Source: Stigmatella aurantiaca DW4/3-1 (GTDB lineage: Bacteria; Myxococcota; Myxococcia; Myxococcales; Myxococcaceae). From it: 64,000 nucleotides of DNA. The DNA lies in assembly GCF_000165485.1 (NCBI RefSeq), contig NC_014623.1, positions 1,507,501-1,571,500 on the forward strand, in the 5' to 3' direction. Below are positions 51,431-62,608 of the stretch, piece after piece (within the stretch, counting starts at the first letter, position 1; each line of letters begins with the position of its first letter). The position numbers were made by a program, and so were the translations under genes. The notes under the pieces were generated by a model that was not told the origin of the DNA, searched no databases, and worked only from the letters and a program-made list of their open reading frames with translations.

Positions 51431-51439
51431 GCGGCGGCC

Positions 51440-52120
51440 CTATCCCTGCTCCCGGACGAACAGCTCCGGTTTCAGCAGGGTGATCTGTCCCGCCTCGTAG
51501 GAGAGCATCCCCTCCCGCACATAGAAGCGGAGCCACTTGTTGGTGCTCTCCCGGGTCAGGCCGCACAGGTTGGCCAGCTCGGACTGGGTGAGCCGCTGCC
51601 GGATGGCGACGCCCTGGCCCCGGGGCTCGCCCTGGTTCCGGGACAGGTCCAGCAGGACACGGACCAAGCGGGTGCGCGCATCGAGGAAGGTGGCGTCATG
51701 GACGTGCTGGGTCACCCGCCGCACCAACCGGCTCAAGGTGGCGAGCAGGCTTCGGGCCACCTGAGGGCGCGTGTCCAGGAACCGGTGGAAGTCCTCCCGG
51801 CGCAGGCTCAGCAGGACGGTCTCCTCCCGGGCCACGGCGTGGGTGGAGCGCGGCTCCCCATCCAGCAGCGACAGCTCGCCGAAGACTTCCCCGCTGCCCA
51901 GCAGGGTGAGGATGACCTCCTTGCCCTCGGGAGAATGCAAGCGGATGGCCACCTGGCCCGCCCGGACGATGTAGAGGTCCGCCCCCTCATCGCCCTGCTG
52001 GAAGATGACATCCCCCTTGGCGCAGTGCCGCGTGTGCAAGAGGGTGGACAGGTGCTCGAGGTCCTCGGCTTGAAGGTTCTCAAAAAGGGGAATCCGAGCC
52101 AGCAGCGGTGCGTGCGACAA
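51440..52120 (-). CDS. Crp/Fnr-family transcriptional regulator
   Basis: The 226-residue protein starts at TTG with GAGGAG about 8 nt upstream. A cNMP-binding domain (residues 10-125, IFQQGDEGADLYIVRAGQV, GSGEVFGELSLLDGEPRS) and a long dimer helix precede a Crp-type HTH (LTQSELANLCGLTRESTNKWL) and wing. The PRS in place of the Arg-Ser-Thr pair of E. coli Crp means ligand specificity is open. It could respond to cAMP from the cyclase at 8.9 kb. Ligand not proven. Confidence 0.9.
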   Translation of the reverse strand: MSHAPLLARIPLFENLQAEDLEHLSTLLHTRHCAKGDVIFQQGDEGADLYIVRAGQVAIRLHSPEGKEVILTLLGSGEVFGELSLLDGEPRSTHAVAREETVLLSLRREDFHRFLDTRPQVARSLLATLSRLVRRVTQHVHDATFLDARTRLVRVLLDLSRNQGEPRGQGVAIRQRLTQSELANLCGLTRESTNKWLRFYVREGMLSYEAGQITLLKPELFVREQG

Positions 52121-52282
52121 CGGACGTCTCCTCAGCCCACAGCCCTGCGTTTCCCAGGAAGTCTAGCACGTCTCCTGTCTTGGCCAGGCGGGCGTGCAGG
52201 GGATCCCCTTCTCTGGAGCCCTTCTTGCCGCCAGGAGAAGATAAGGGGGGGCTTGCGCAGATCGCCCCGTTTCCGGTCCGGC

Positions 52283-53818
52283 ATGGTAAATAACCAGGCC
52301 AGCATGCACGAAGCGCTCCAGGTCCTTCTTACCGATGGCGTGATTGATGATGTGGCCGCCCGCCTCAAGAGTGGCAAGGAGGCCGACGTCTATATTGTCA
52401 CCCAGGGTGGCCAGTACGTCGCGGCAAAGATCTACAAGGAGCGCAACCAGCGCAACTTCAAGAACAACGCGGGCTACAAGGAAGGGCGTCTTGTCCGCAA
52501 TAGCCGCACCCAGCGGGCGATGGACAAGGGCAGCCGCTTTGGGCAGGCCGCCGCCGAGGAGGAGTGGAAGGCGACCGAGTCCGAGGCGCTCTCCAAGCTG
52601 TTCGCGGCGGGCGTGCGGGTGCCCTCGCCGGTGATGTTCTATGAGGGCGTGTTGCTGATGGAGCTGGTGGTGGACGCCGAGGGCCAGCCCGCCCCGCGCC
52701 TGGTGGATGCCACGTTCAGCAACGCCGAGGCCGCGGAGGACTACTACCGGGATCTGCGGCAGCAGGCCGTGCGGATGCTCTGCTGCGACATCATTCATGG
52801 CGACCTGAGCGCGTACAACATCCTGCTGGGGGCCCATGGGCCCACCATCATCGACTTCCCGCAGATCGTCTCCGCGGCGGCCAACAGCCGGGCGGAGTTC
52901 TTCTTCAAGCGCGACCTGGAGAACCTCCGCCAGTTCTTCGCCGGCTTTGCTCCCAGCCTGAACGGACGGGCCGGTGATTCGACGGAGATCTGGAAGGCCT
53001 ATGTGCGGCGCGAGCTGACGCCGGACTACGAGCCCAGTGGCCGCGTGGCGCCCGAGTTCCGGGGCTCGCGCGAGGGGGGGCGTCCGGGAGGCCGTCCTCC
53101 CCGAGAGGGTGGACGCCCCCCGCCTTTCCGGGACCGTCGTCCCGCGCCCGTGCAGCAGGCCGCCGCCTCCGTGCCCGCGCCTGCTCCCGCCGAGGTGGAG
53201 GACGAGTTCGCGCTCCTGAGGCAGGGCGGCGGCGAACGGCCCAAGGTGGCCCAGGGCGCACGGAACGGGAAGGGTGGCGAGCGGCCGCACCGGCAGGGCC
53301 CTGGAGGCCCCCGGGGAGGCCCCCCAGGCCGCTCCCATGCGCAGCACCGGCCCCACGAACCGCGTCCGCCGGGCAATGCCCCGCATCGGCCCCGTGAGGC
53401 CCGTCCCGCGGGAGGCCCCCCTCGGCGTCCCCCGGAGTCCCGCCCTGCCGGAGCCCCTCCCGCGGAGGCTGGGGCTTTCCGGTCCGGGGAGGGACGCGGG
53501 CCCCGGGGCGACCGCCGCTCTCCTTCCCATGGCTCGGGCCGCTCATCGAGTCCTCAGGCCGGAGGCCGTCCTCCCCCTCCCGCTCAGGGAGGAGGGCGTC
53601 CCGCGCACGCGGGTTCCCATGGAGGGCGTCCCGCGCACGTGGGTCCCCATGGAGGGCGTCCCGCGCACGCGGGGCAAGAGCCCCGGGGCGAGCGCTCCCA
53701 GGGGGCTTTTCCTCCCTCTCGCCAGGCAGGGCAGGGCCGGCGCGGTGCCTCTCCCGCGGTGTCCTATGTGTCCCGCGTGGCGGAATCCGCTTCGGACGGC
53801 TCCTCCGAGGAGTCCTGA
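52283..53818 (+). CDS. RIO-family atypical protein kinase with long disordered tail
   Basis: The 511-residue product starts at ATG 52283; ATG 52304 is possible. The kinase core (residues about 8-255) has GKEADVYIVTQGG, Lys49, IIHGDLSAYNIL (catalytic Asp near 173) and IIDFPQIV in place of DFG, the RIO form. The tail (about 255-511) is Arg/Gly/Pro-rich with three 10-residue repeats (GGRPAHAGSH type), unusual for bacterial RIO proteins and resembling RNA-binding RGG tails. Bacterial RIO function is unclear; ribosome or RNA work is a family-based guess. Its last 55 bp overlap the histidine kinase gene on the other strand. Confidence 0.88.
   Translation: MVNNQASMHEALQVLLTDGVIDDVAARLKSGKEADVYIVTQGGQYVAAKIYKERNQRNFKNNAGYKEGRLVRNSRTQRAMDKGSRFGQAAAEEEWKATESEALSKLFAAGVRVPSPVMFYEGVLLMELVVDAEGQPAPRLVDATFSNAEAAEDYYRDLRQQAVRMLCCDIIHGDLSAYNILLGAHGPTIIDFPQIVSAAANSRAEFFFKRDLENLRQFFAGFAPSLNGRAGDSTEIWKAYVRRELTPDYEPSGRVAPEFRGSREGGRPGGRPPREGGRPPPFRDRRPAPVQQAAASVPAPAPAEVEDEFALLRQGGGERPKVAQGARNGKGGERPHRQGPGGPRGGPPGRSHAQHRPHEPRPPGNAPHRPREARPAGGPPRRPPESRPAGAPPAEAGAFRSGEGRGPRGDRRSPSHGSGRSSSPQAGGRPPPPAQGGGRPAHAGSHGGRPAHVGPHGGRPAHAGQEPRGERSQGAFPPSRQAGQGRRGASPAVSYVSRVAESASDGSSEES
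53591..53674 (+). repeat. 30-bp tandem repeat inside the RIO kinase tail
   Basis: About 2.8 copies of a 30-bp unit starting GGAGGGCGTCCCGCGCACG lie at 53591, 53621 and 53651. They encode the in-frame 10-residue repeat GRPAHAGSHG, GRPAHVGPHG, GRPAHAGQE. The unit length keeps the reading frame, so copy number can vary without breaking the protein. Confidence 0.8.
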
Positions 53819-56676
53819 GCGGCGCTCTCCCCAGGCGTGAGGGGGAGCGCGAGGGTGAAGGTGGCGCCCTCGCCCAGCACACTCTCGGCGTGGATGCTTC
53901 CGCCCATGGCTTCCACGATGGTGCGGGTGATGTAGAGCCCCAGGCCCAGGCCGCCATAGTGGCGCTCGGACACGGCGCGCTCGAAGCGGCCGAAGATGCT
54001 CGACAGGTATTGCGGCGCGATGCCGATGCCTTCGTCCCGGACGTGCAGCCAGGCCTGGTTCTCGCGGGTGTGCAGGCCGACGTGGATGGGTTTGCCAGCC
54101 CCGTACTTGATGGCGTTGTCCACGAGGTTGGTGATGACCTGCTCCAACCGGAGCCGGTCCCAGTGGCCTTCGACGGACCCCTGGAGTTCGAGTTGCAGGC
54201 GCGAGCCCAACCGGGCGGCCTCGGGCTCGTAGCGCGCGGCCACCTCGCGGATGAGCAGGTCCAGCGTCACGGGCTCGGGCTCCAACCGGAGCCGCCCTCC
54301 GGCAATGCGCGTCACGTCCAGCAGGTCGCTCACCAGCTCGGACAGCTTCTTCACCTGACGCGTCCCGATGACGATGTAGTCTTCCACCGAGCGCCGCAGG
54401 GGGGAGTCGGGTTGGCGCTTCACCTCCCGTGAGAGCATTTGTAGCTTCAGGCTCAGCGGGGTCAGGGGCGTCTTCAGTTCGTGGCTGGCGATGGAGAGGA
54501 ACTCGTCGCGCAGCCGGATGGCCTCCTGGGCCTCGCGGTACAACCGCGCGTTCTCGACGGAGAGCGCCATGCGGTGTGCCAACTCCTCGAGGAACGTCAG
54601 GTCCCGGGCCGTGTAACGCCGGCCCGAACGGGTGGAGAAGAAGCTGAGCACGCCGAAGGCCCGGCCCCGTTCCACCAACGGCACGGCGATGAAGGAGAGG
54701 GGCTGGAGGGTCCGGATCAGCCGTGTGTGCTCATCGCTCCGGGCGTTCTCGAGGAAGCGCTCGAGGTGGATCTGCTCGATGAGGACCGGTTGTTGCCGGA
54801 GGAACGCCTGCGCGGACGGATGGGCGCTGTATTTTTCGAGGTCGAGGTGGATGTTCTTTACCTGCCGCGCGAACTCGGCGTCCTCCGGGACGGCGGTGGC
54901 CACCGCGACGCGGCGGAAAGGCTCCCCCGGTGGTTTCAGGTCCACGGTGCACCAGTCGGCCAGCTCGGGGACGGTGAGCCGGGCCACGTTGCTCAGGGTG
55001 TTTTCGTAGTCCAGCGAGGAGGACAGCACGGCGCTGGCCTCGGCGAGAAACCGCGTGCTGGCCTCCGTGCGCCGCCGCTCCGAGACATCCAGCACCGTGC
55101 CGGTGAAACGCACGGCCCGCGCCTGCTCGTTGAAGAAGGCCCGCCCGTGCACCGACACCCAGCGCGCCACGCCATCCTCGGTGCCGAGCGTGCGGTACTC
55201 GATGCGGAAGTCGCCCCCGCTCGATGGGGTGAAGGCGCGCGCGAGCTCCCGCTCGAAGCGCTCCAGATCCTCTGGGTACACGCCCGAGCGGATGGCATCG
55301 ATGCGCAGGGAGACCGCCGTGGACAGGCCGAAGAGTTGCCGGCACCGCTCGTCACATTGGTAGGCCCCCGTGACCAGGTTCAAATCCCAGGTGCCGATGG
55401 CGGCCGAGTTCACCGCGATGCGCAGCCGCTCCTCGCTGTGGCGCAGTGCCTCCTCGGCCCGCCGTTGCTCGGTCACGTCGCGCTGGGTGCCCCAGGCCGA
55501 GACCAGGTGCTCCTTCTCGATGACTCCGACGAGGTTGTTGATGAACACCCGGGGACGTCCGTCGTGGGTGGCTTCGTGGGACTCCGCCTCCTCCAGCCGG
55601 TAGCCGCCGCGGATGAAGGCCTTGATGGACTCTTGGTTGTGCGGATCCTCCCGCACGAGCAGCTTTCCCAGCCGGGTTCCCGTCAGGGCCGCCGCGCTCT
55701 CCAGACCATACATCCGTGCCATCGCGTCGTTGCACTCGGCGATGTACCCGTGCTCCAGGATGGCGTCCACCTGCGCTTGCACCGGCTGCGCGATGGGCAG
55801 GGGCTGGTGGGTCTCGAGGCGGAAGATGCCCTCGGTGCTCTGGCTGACGAAGCCCTGGTACTGCTCCTTGCTTCGCTTCAGCGCGGTATTCAGTTCCTCC
55901 ATTCGCTGGCGCGCGAGGACCGACTCGGAGCGATCGAAGGCGAAGCAGGCCACGCCGTCGATCCGGCCGTGCACATCCCGGATGGGCTGGAGGACGAGGT
56001 CCAGGACGTAGGTCTTCGTCGAGCCGTCTGCCTGGAGGAAGCTCCAGGAGGTCTCCTGGCCCGTGTAGGGCGCTCCGGCCGAATAGACGCGGTCCATGAG
56101 CGCGAGGAAGCCCTGGGGCGCCAGCTCGGGCACGGACTCCCGCAGGGGCTTGCCCAGGAGCGCCCGCTGCCCGAGCAGCGCGGTGCTCAGCGGGTTGGAC
56201 AGGGTCAAGACGTGGTCCGCTCCCTGAAAGAGGGCCACGATGGCGGGGGCCTGCATGAGCAGCGCATGAAAGCGTGCCTGCTCGGTCTCTGCCCGGGCCC
56301 GGGCCAGGCGCTCGCGCTCCAGCAAGACCGCCCGCTCCATGCTCGTCTGGCGCAGCGCGGTGTTCAGCCGGGTCATCAGCAGGGACAGCACGGTGAAGAG
56401 GCTCAGCGCGACCCCGTCGCCCGCGGTCACGCTCAGGGAGTTCGCGGGGGACAGGAAGAAGTGGTCCGCCAACAGGGCCGCGAGCCCGATGCTCAGCAGG
56501 CCTGGCCCCCACCCTCCCCACCAGCCGGAAAACATCACCGCCAGGAAGAAGAACAGAAAGGGGCTGGTGGGCATGAAAGGCCAGGCGGCCTTTTGCAGCA
56601 GCAGGGCCAGCCCGACGCTCAGCACCGCGATGGCGTACCGTCCGGGAGCAGAGGCCGCGAGGCGACGAAGGCTCAT
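53764..56676 (-). CDS. Membrane PAS/GAF sensor histidine kinase
   Basis: ATG 56676 starts a 970-residue sensor. Residues 12-95 are DUF4118-like membrane helices (AVLSVGLALLLQKAAW, FLFFFLAVMFSGWWGGWGP). PAS domains follow (ADHVLTLSNPLSTALLGQRAL, ECNDAMARMYGLESAAALTG, AIGTWDLNLVTGAYQCDE), then GAF (about 560-715), HisKA with SIASHELKTPLTPL (His near 731) and HATPase (NLVDNAIKYGAG, DEGIGIAPQYLSSIFGRFERA). No receiver. An unusual 55-bp overlap with the RIO kinase gene covers both C-termini. Confidence 0.92.
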   Translation of the reverse strand: MSLRRLAASAPGRYAIAVLSVGLALLLQKAAWPFMPTSPFLFFFLAVMFSGWWGGWGPGLLSIGLAALLADHFFLSPANSLSVTAGDGVALSLFTVLSLLMTRLNTALRQTSMERAVLLERERLARARAETEQARFHALLMQAPAIVALFQGADHVLTLSNPLSTALLGQRALLGKPLRESVPELAPQGFLALMDRVYSAGAPYTGQETSWSFLQADGSTKTYVLDLVLQPIRDVHGRIDGVACFAFDRSESVLARQRMEELNTALKRSKEQYQGFVSQSTEGIFRLETHQPLPIAQPVQAQVDAILEHGYIAECNDAMARMYGLESAAALTGTRLGKLLVREDPHNQESIKAFIRGGYRLEEAESHEATHDGRPRVFINNLVGVIEKEHLVSAWGTQRDVTEQRRAEEALRHSEERLRIAVNSAAIGTWDLNLVTGAYQCDERCRQLFGLSTAVSLRIDAIRSGVYPEDLERFERELARAFTPSSGGDFRIEYRTLGTEDGVARWVSVHGRAFFNEQARAVRFTGTVLDVSERRRTEASTRFLAEASAVLSSSLDYENTLSNVARLTVPELADWCTVDLKPPGEPFRRVAVATAVPEDAEFARQVKNIHLDLEKYSAHPSAQAFLRQQPVLIEQIHLERFLENARSDEHTRLIRTLQPLSFIAVPLVERGRAFGVLSFFSTRSGRRYTARDLTFLEELAHRMALSVENARLYREAQEAIRLRDEFLSIASHELKTPLTPLSLKLQMLSREVKRQPDSPLRRSVEDYIVIGTRQVKKLSELVSDLLDVTRIAGGRLRLEPEPVTLDLLIREVAARYEPEAARLGSRLQLELQGSVEGHWDRLRLEQVITNLVDNAIKYGAGKPIHVGLHTRENQAWLHVRDEGIGIAPQYLSSIFGRFERAVSERHYGGLGLGLYITRTIVEAMGGSIHAESVLGEGATFTLALPLTPGESAAQDSSEEPSEADSATRDT

Positions 56677-56863
56677 CGGCTTCGAGTGGGGTGGGGGGAG
56701 GTGTTCGTGCCGACGCACGGTGCCGGACTCCAGACCACCGGCATAGCATCCTCGGTTGCCTCTGCCGGAGAGGCATTCTCGCAAGAGACAACTTGTCGAC
56801 GCCTTCCGGGGGAGGCAACCCAAAGGCGAGAAGGCTCGGCGGGCGACTCGTCCTGCGGCAGGG

Positions 56864-58962
56864 CTAGTTGCGCAGCAGCGTGCCCTCCAGGAAGAAGGCC
56901 GCGCAGGCGGCGACGATGAGCCAGGTCCACAGGGGGACCTTGGGCCGCTCCGCCTCCCCGCTGGAGGTGGTCACCGTCTCTTCTCCGAAGTAGGCGGTGA
57001 GCGTCTCCTCGGGGACGCGGGTCAGGTCGCTCTCCGCCGGATCCAACGTCACCGCGAAGGCGAGCGCGGGCAGCGCCTTTCCATCGGCCCCCAGCACCGT
57101 GTACGTGCCGGGCTCGGCCAGCGGGCCCACGGACACCGCCCCATCCTGCTGCGTCTTCACGGGCACCTCCGTGCCTTCGGGCGAGCGCACCCCGGCGAGG
57201 GTCTGCCCAGTCTCCGGCCGCAGCACGGCGCTCTCCCCCACGCGCACGCGCTGCTCCTGGCGCTCTTCGAGCGAGCCGGTGAGGTACGCGGCGAAGCGCT
57301 GCATCAGGGGCAGGAAGCTGGTGCGGATGGAGAAGTCACTCCAGTCCCGGTCCACGGTGCTGGTGAAGAGGGCCACGCGCCCCTTGCCCCGCCGGGCCAC
57401 CGCCACCGCGGGCGCGCCGTCCTCATAGGTGGCCAGCACCTGGGTGGCGCCAGGAGTGGACGGGCTGTCCGCCTCCAGCAGCATGTACCGGTAGAAGCGC
57501 GCGCCGACCAAGCCCTCTTCGGCACGGCCGGTGAAGGGGGCGAAGAGCGGGTGCTCCACCTCCATCTTCGCCAGCTTCGCGGACTTCGTCTCCGCGTCCG
57601 GATCCTCCCGCTCGGCGCTGGTGCGCACCAGTCGCAGCGGACGGGGCAGCAGCGCCCCCAGCCGGCTGTTGTAGGCCTCCGGGTCCACCCGGTCTCCCAT
57701 GCTCACGAAGAGGCCACCGCCTGCCTCCACGAACGCGGCGAGGCGCTGGGCCTCGTCCGGGCCCGGCGCGGGCACGTTGAGCAGCAGCACCACGTCATAG
57801 GTGGAGAAATCCTCGCGAAGCCCCGCCTCGGTGTCGCGCACCGACACCTCCACGGGCGAGCCCGGGGCGCTCAGGGCCGCCTCCACGAAGAAGGCCTCAT
57901 CCCGGTAGCGGGTGGCGTGGGGGGCGCCGTTCACCACCAGCGCCTTGAGCGCCCGGGGCACGGGCAGCACGAAGCCGCGCCGGTCGTCCTCGGGCAGGGC
58001 GTCCGGCGCCAGCGTCACCGAGCCCTCCACCGTGCCGCCTTGGGCAAAGCGCACCGTGAGCGTCTTCTGCGCGGTGCCGTTGGCCGGCACGTCCACGAAG
58101 CCCTTGGCCAGCACGGTCTCTCCCGTGCGCACCGCCGCCTCCAGGTCCTTCAGGGCCTCCGGGCCATGGTTCTTCACCGTGAAGGTGAACTGGAAGGCGC
58201 GGGGGCCCGCTTGCAGGGCGGGCTCCACCTTGAGGTCCACCAGGGCGTGGTTGGGCAACACTTCCCGGCCTTCCGCCACGTTGCGCAGCACCACCTCGGG
58301 GCGCACCGCCGCGCCCGTGGGGCCCTTCACCGTGGGGGGTGGGGCCTCCAGCCGGAAGGCCGAGGCCGCCATGTCCGAGATGAGCACCAGGCGCTTGCCT
58401 GGCATCGGGTTCTCCTCCAGCGCCCGCGCCGCCAGGTCCATGCAGCGCCCCAGGTCCGCCGGGCCGTAGGTGGGCTTCGCCTCGTCGATCATTCCCCGGA
58501 GCCGCGCCCGGTCGAAGCCCAGCGGCGGGGGCGCCGAGGGCGTCGCCGTGCACAGGAGCACCGTGGAGGGCTCCTCGGGCAGCAAGTCACTGAGCGCATC
58601 GCGCGCTTCGTCCCGTCCGCGCTCGAACAGCGAGGTGCCCTCCGTCCACCGCATGGAGAGCGACGCATCCAGCACCACCGCCGTGGCCGCCGGGCCCTTG
58701 GCCGCCGCGGCCGCCGCGGCCGCGTCCTGCCGCAGCTCCGGCCGCGCCAGGGCCAGCGGGATGGCCAGCAGCACCAGCGTGCGCAGCGCGTACAGCAGCA
58801 GCCGCTTGAGCTTGAGCCGGCTCGCGGTGCGCTTCTGGCTGCGCAGCACGAAGGCCATGGTGGGGAAGGGGTGCGGCCGGGGGCGGCGCCGGTCGAACAG
58901 GTGCACCAGCACGGGAATGAGTGCCCCGAGCGCTCCCAGCAGCATCCACGGGTTGCCGAACG

Positions 58963-58966
<4 letters not shown>
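56864..58966 (-). CDS. BatA-like membrane protein with vWA-type domain
   Basis: The 700-residue protein starts at GTG, overlapping the DUF58 stop (GTGA). Two N-terminal helices (residues 8-24 and about 60-76, with MTFGNPWMLLGALGALIPVLVHLFDRRRP split by a BatA-type RRPRPHPFPTMAF) precede a vWA domain with VVLDASLSMRW (near 95) and VLISDM. The middle has CARDB-like beta domains and a GATase-like part (FVEAGGGLFVSMGDRV). A C-terminal helix (LWTWLIVAACAAFFLEG) closes it. Part of the moxR-DUF58-batA set, which in other bacteria acts in envelope stress or assembly; the exact role is open. Confidence 0.85.
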
Positions 58967-59844
<878 letters not shown>

Positions 59845-59857
59845 GTCCGGGGGGAGC

Positions 59858-60892
59858 CTAGCCCTTCACCGTGGCGATGAGCTGATCCACGAGCTTCACC
59901 GAGGTGATGCCCTCGCTCTCGGCGGTGAAGTTGGGCAGCACGCGGTGGCGGAGCACGGGGCGCGCCAGGGCGCGCACGTCCTCCACCGTGGCCACGAACC
60001 GTCCGGAGAGGATGGCGCGCGCCTTGGCGGCCAGCACCAGGTACTGGCTGGCCCGGGGGCCCGCGCCCCAGGAGACGTTCTTCGCGACGAACTCGGGCAC
60101 GCCCGGCTCCTTGGGCCGCGTGTGGCGCACCAGCTCCACCGCGTAGCGCACCACGTGGTCCGGCACGGGCACCCGGCGGACGAGCTCCTGCAACGCGAGG
60201 ATCTTCTCGGGCGAGAGAATCTTCTCCAGCTTGGGCTGCGCGGTGCCGGTGGTGCTCTTGACGATCTGCACCTCCTCCTCGGCGGTGGGGTAGCCCACGT
60301 CCACCAGGAACATGAACCGGTCGAGCTGCGCCTCGGGCAGCGGGTAGGTGCCCTCCTGCTCGATGGGGTTCTGCGTGGCGAACACGAGGAAGGGCAGGTC
60401 CAGCGGGTACGTCCGCCCGCCCGCCGTCACCCGGTACTCCTGCATGGCTTGCAGGAGCGCCGCCTGCGTCTTGGGCGGGGTGCGGTTCACCTCGTCGGCG
60501 AGGATGATGTTGGCGAACAGCGGCCCCTGCACGAAGCGGAAGGCGCGCCGTCCCGTCGTCTTGTCCTCTTCCAGGATGTCCGTGCCGGTGATGTCCGAGG
60601 GCATCAGGTCCGGCGTGAACTGGATGCGGTTGAAGCTCAGGTTGAGCACGTCCGCCAGCGTGGAGATGAGCAGCGTCTTGGCCAGGCCTGGAACGCCCAC
60701 GAACAGACAGTGGCCCCGGCTGAACAGGGCGATGAGCAGGTGCTCGACGACCTCCCGCTGTCCAACCACGCGCTTTTCAATCTGCTCGACAATCTGCGTG
60801 CGCGCGTGGGCCAGATCCTCGACGGCGCGGAGATCTTCGTCGCTGGCGGATGCGCCCTGCGCGGGCACGGGGGAGGGGGAAGCGCTTTCCAT
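59858..60892 (-). CDS. MoxR-family AAA+ ATPase
   Basis: The 344-residue ATPase has the MoxR Walker [11 protein letters not shown] (near 67), Walker [21 protein letters not shown], sensor 1 [18 protein letters not shown] and arginine-finger region LDRFMF. These are chaperone-type ATPases that act on vWA proteins in complex assembly. It is first in the operon with DUF58 and BatA-like genes. Upstream is 272 bp before the divergent lipoprotein gene, with no gene in it. Confidence 0.93.
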   Translation of the reverse strand: MESASPSPVPAQGASASDEDLRAVEDLAHARTQIVEQIEKRVVGQREVVEHLLIALFSRGHCLFVGVPGLAKTLLISTLADVLNLSFNRIQFTPDLMPSDITGTDILEEDKTTGRRAFRFVQGPLFANIILADEVNRTPPKTQAALLQAMQEYRVTAGGRTYPLDLPFLVFATQNPIEQEGTYPLPEAQLDRFMFLVDVGYPTAEEEVQIVKSTTGTAQPKLEKILSPEKILALQELVRRVPVPDHVVRYAVELVRHTRPKEPGVPEFVAKNVSWGAGPRASQYLVLAAKARAILSGRFVATVEDVRALARPVLRHRVLPNFTAESEGITSVKLVDQLIATVKG

Positions 60893-61164
60893 AAGTGGAT
60901 TCTCTTAGCCGGGGTGACGGCCTGGGGACCACGGGTTTTCCGCACCCTGTGCCCGATGTAGACGTCAGTGGGCAACCGCCAAGGCAGGCTCCTATTCCTT
61001 GTGGGTGCACCGGCGCCAGGACGCGCTCGGATGCCTGCCCTCCGGGCGGCAAGGAGGCAGGTGGCTGGGGAGGAATGCGTTCCTGGAGACACTGCTTAGT
61101 TTGTCCTGGCCCACTTTTTCCGTTGTGGCTGGCCGGATGCCAAGAGAGGGGGCTTGGAGCTGAC

Positions 61165-62532
61165 ATGGGGCATGAACGACGCGTGGGACTTCGGGGCGTG
61201 TGGGTGGCGGCCTTGATGGGGTGGGGCTTGGGGTGTGGGGGGGCACAGGAGGGGCCCGTGGAGGCCCGGGTAGAAGAGAATCCCGCCACGTCCGCGCCCG
61301 TTCAGCCGGCGCCTCCCGAGCAAGCCCTTCCTCCCCAGGAAGCCCTTCCGGTTCCGCCGCCGGCGATTCCCGAGGCGCCCGCCACGCCCCCTTGGTCTCA
61401 ACGCCAGGGCGGGCCGCAGGACGACACGGGCACGAGCGTGGCCGTGGACGCGTCAGGCGAGGTGGTCTGGGCCTGGGTGTCCACGCCTCGCGAGGACAAG
61501 GATCGCGAACCGGTGGAGGGGCAGCGCCGGGCGATCACCCTGTCCCGGAGCACGGCGGACGGCAGGACGGTGTGGAGCCACGAGTTTCCCCGCAACCACG
61601 TGTCCGAGCTGCGCGTGGGCGTCGCGGGGGATGGGACGTCGTACCTGAGTGGCAACGCGTTCCTGTACGCGGTGGACTTCGGGCTGGGCGCGGCCGATGA
61701 CGGCTTCCTGGTGCACTTCTCGGAGAAGGGCACGCCCCTGTGGCAGCGCCGCGTGGGACAGAAGGTGCACGGGCTGGCCTCGGACGCGACGGGCGATGCG
61801 CTCGTCTCGGGAGAGGACTGGACGGCGCAGACCCATGTGCCGCTGCTCGCCCGCTACGCGGCGGATGGGAGCATCCGGTGGGCGCGCCGGTTCGAGGAGG
61901 CGGGCGAGGGCTCGGAGCCGGGGCCGGTGGCGCTCGCCCCGTCCGGGAGCGCGGTGTTCGCCGGGACCTTCTTCGATGTGCTGGAGGTGGACGGGCACGC
62001 GTTCGGGACGAAGAACGCGCGGAGCCTCGTCATCCTCCAGTTCAATCCGGCGGGGGGCCTCTCGTGGGGGCAGGACCTGCCGGGCGTGGACGGCCACATT
62101 TCGGGCGTGGCGGTGATGCCGGATGGTTCGGTGGTGGTGACGGGCGAGGCGCTGGACCCGGTGAGCTGGGGAGACACCAAGTTGCCCTCGGCGGGCCCCT
62201 TCGTCCTGACGGCGGATGCCCAGGGCCAGCCCCGGTGGCTGCGCCGGCCCGCGTGCGATGACATGTCCTCGCCGCCCTCGGTGGCGGTGGAGCCGGGCGG
62301 CACGGTGGTAACGGCCTGCGGGAGCCGGCTCTCGCTCTATGGCGCGGATGGAGCGCCCCGCGGCGAGCGCACGCTGCAACCCGAGAACTGCACCGAGGGC
62401 GCGTGCACCGTGACGAGCACGGCGGTGGCGCCGACGGGGGGCGGGGAACTGGTGGTGACGGGGAGCCAGCGGCACGGGGTGACCACCGACGGGTGGAACC
62501 AGGACGCGTTCCTGCGCCTTGTGACGCCCTGA
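61165..62532 (+). CDS. Lipoprotein with beta-propeller repeats
   Basis: The ATG at 61165 (GGAG 5 nt upstream) starts a lipoprotein signal ending LGCGG. A Pro-rich linker (residues 27-70) precedes a seven-bladed-like propeller of SBBP/NHL type, with repeated segments such as GTSVAVDASGEVVWA, LASDATGDALVSGEDW, VALAPSGSAVFAGTFF and VAVEPGGTVVTACG. 455 residues. Surface display is likely. Function unknown; long upstream in-frame starts are rejected because they hide the signal peptide. Confidence 0.8.
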   Translation: MGHERRVGLRGVWVAALMGWGLGCGGAQEGPVEARVEENPATSAPVQPAPPEQALPPQEALPVPPPAIPEAPATPPWSQRQGGPQDDTGTSVAVDASGEVVWAWVSTPREDKDREPVEGQRRAITLSRSTADGRTVWSHEFPRNHVSELRVGVAGDGTSYLSGNAFLYAVDFGLGAADDGFLVHFSEKGTPLWQRRVGQKVHGLASDATGDALVSGEDWTAQTHVPLLARYAADGSIRWARRFEEAGEGSEPGPVALAPSGSAVFAGTFFDVLEVDGHAFGTKNARSLVILQFNPAGGLSWGQDLPGVDGHISGVAVMPDGSVVVTGEALDPVSWGDTKLPSAGPFVLTADAQGQPRWLRRPACDDMSSPPSVAVEPGGTVVTACGSRLSLYGADGAPRGERTLQPENCTEGACTVTSTAVAPTGGGELVVTGSQRHGVTTDGWNQDAFLRLVTP

Positions 62533-62608
62533 GCCTCTTTCCGGTCCCGGGGCCGGAGGCGGGGAGAGGTTGTGGACGGGGCCCGAGCCTGCCTGTCATG
62601 TTCGGGCC

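Noticed and set aside
54481-56919. 812-codon plus-strand open frame
   Set aside because: Antisense to the PAS/GAF histidine kinase, whose motifs are unambiguous.
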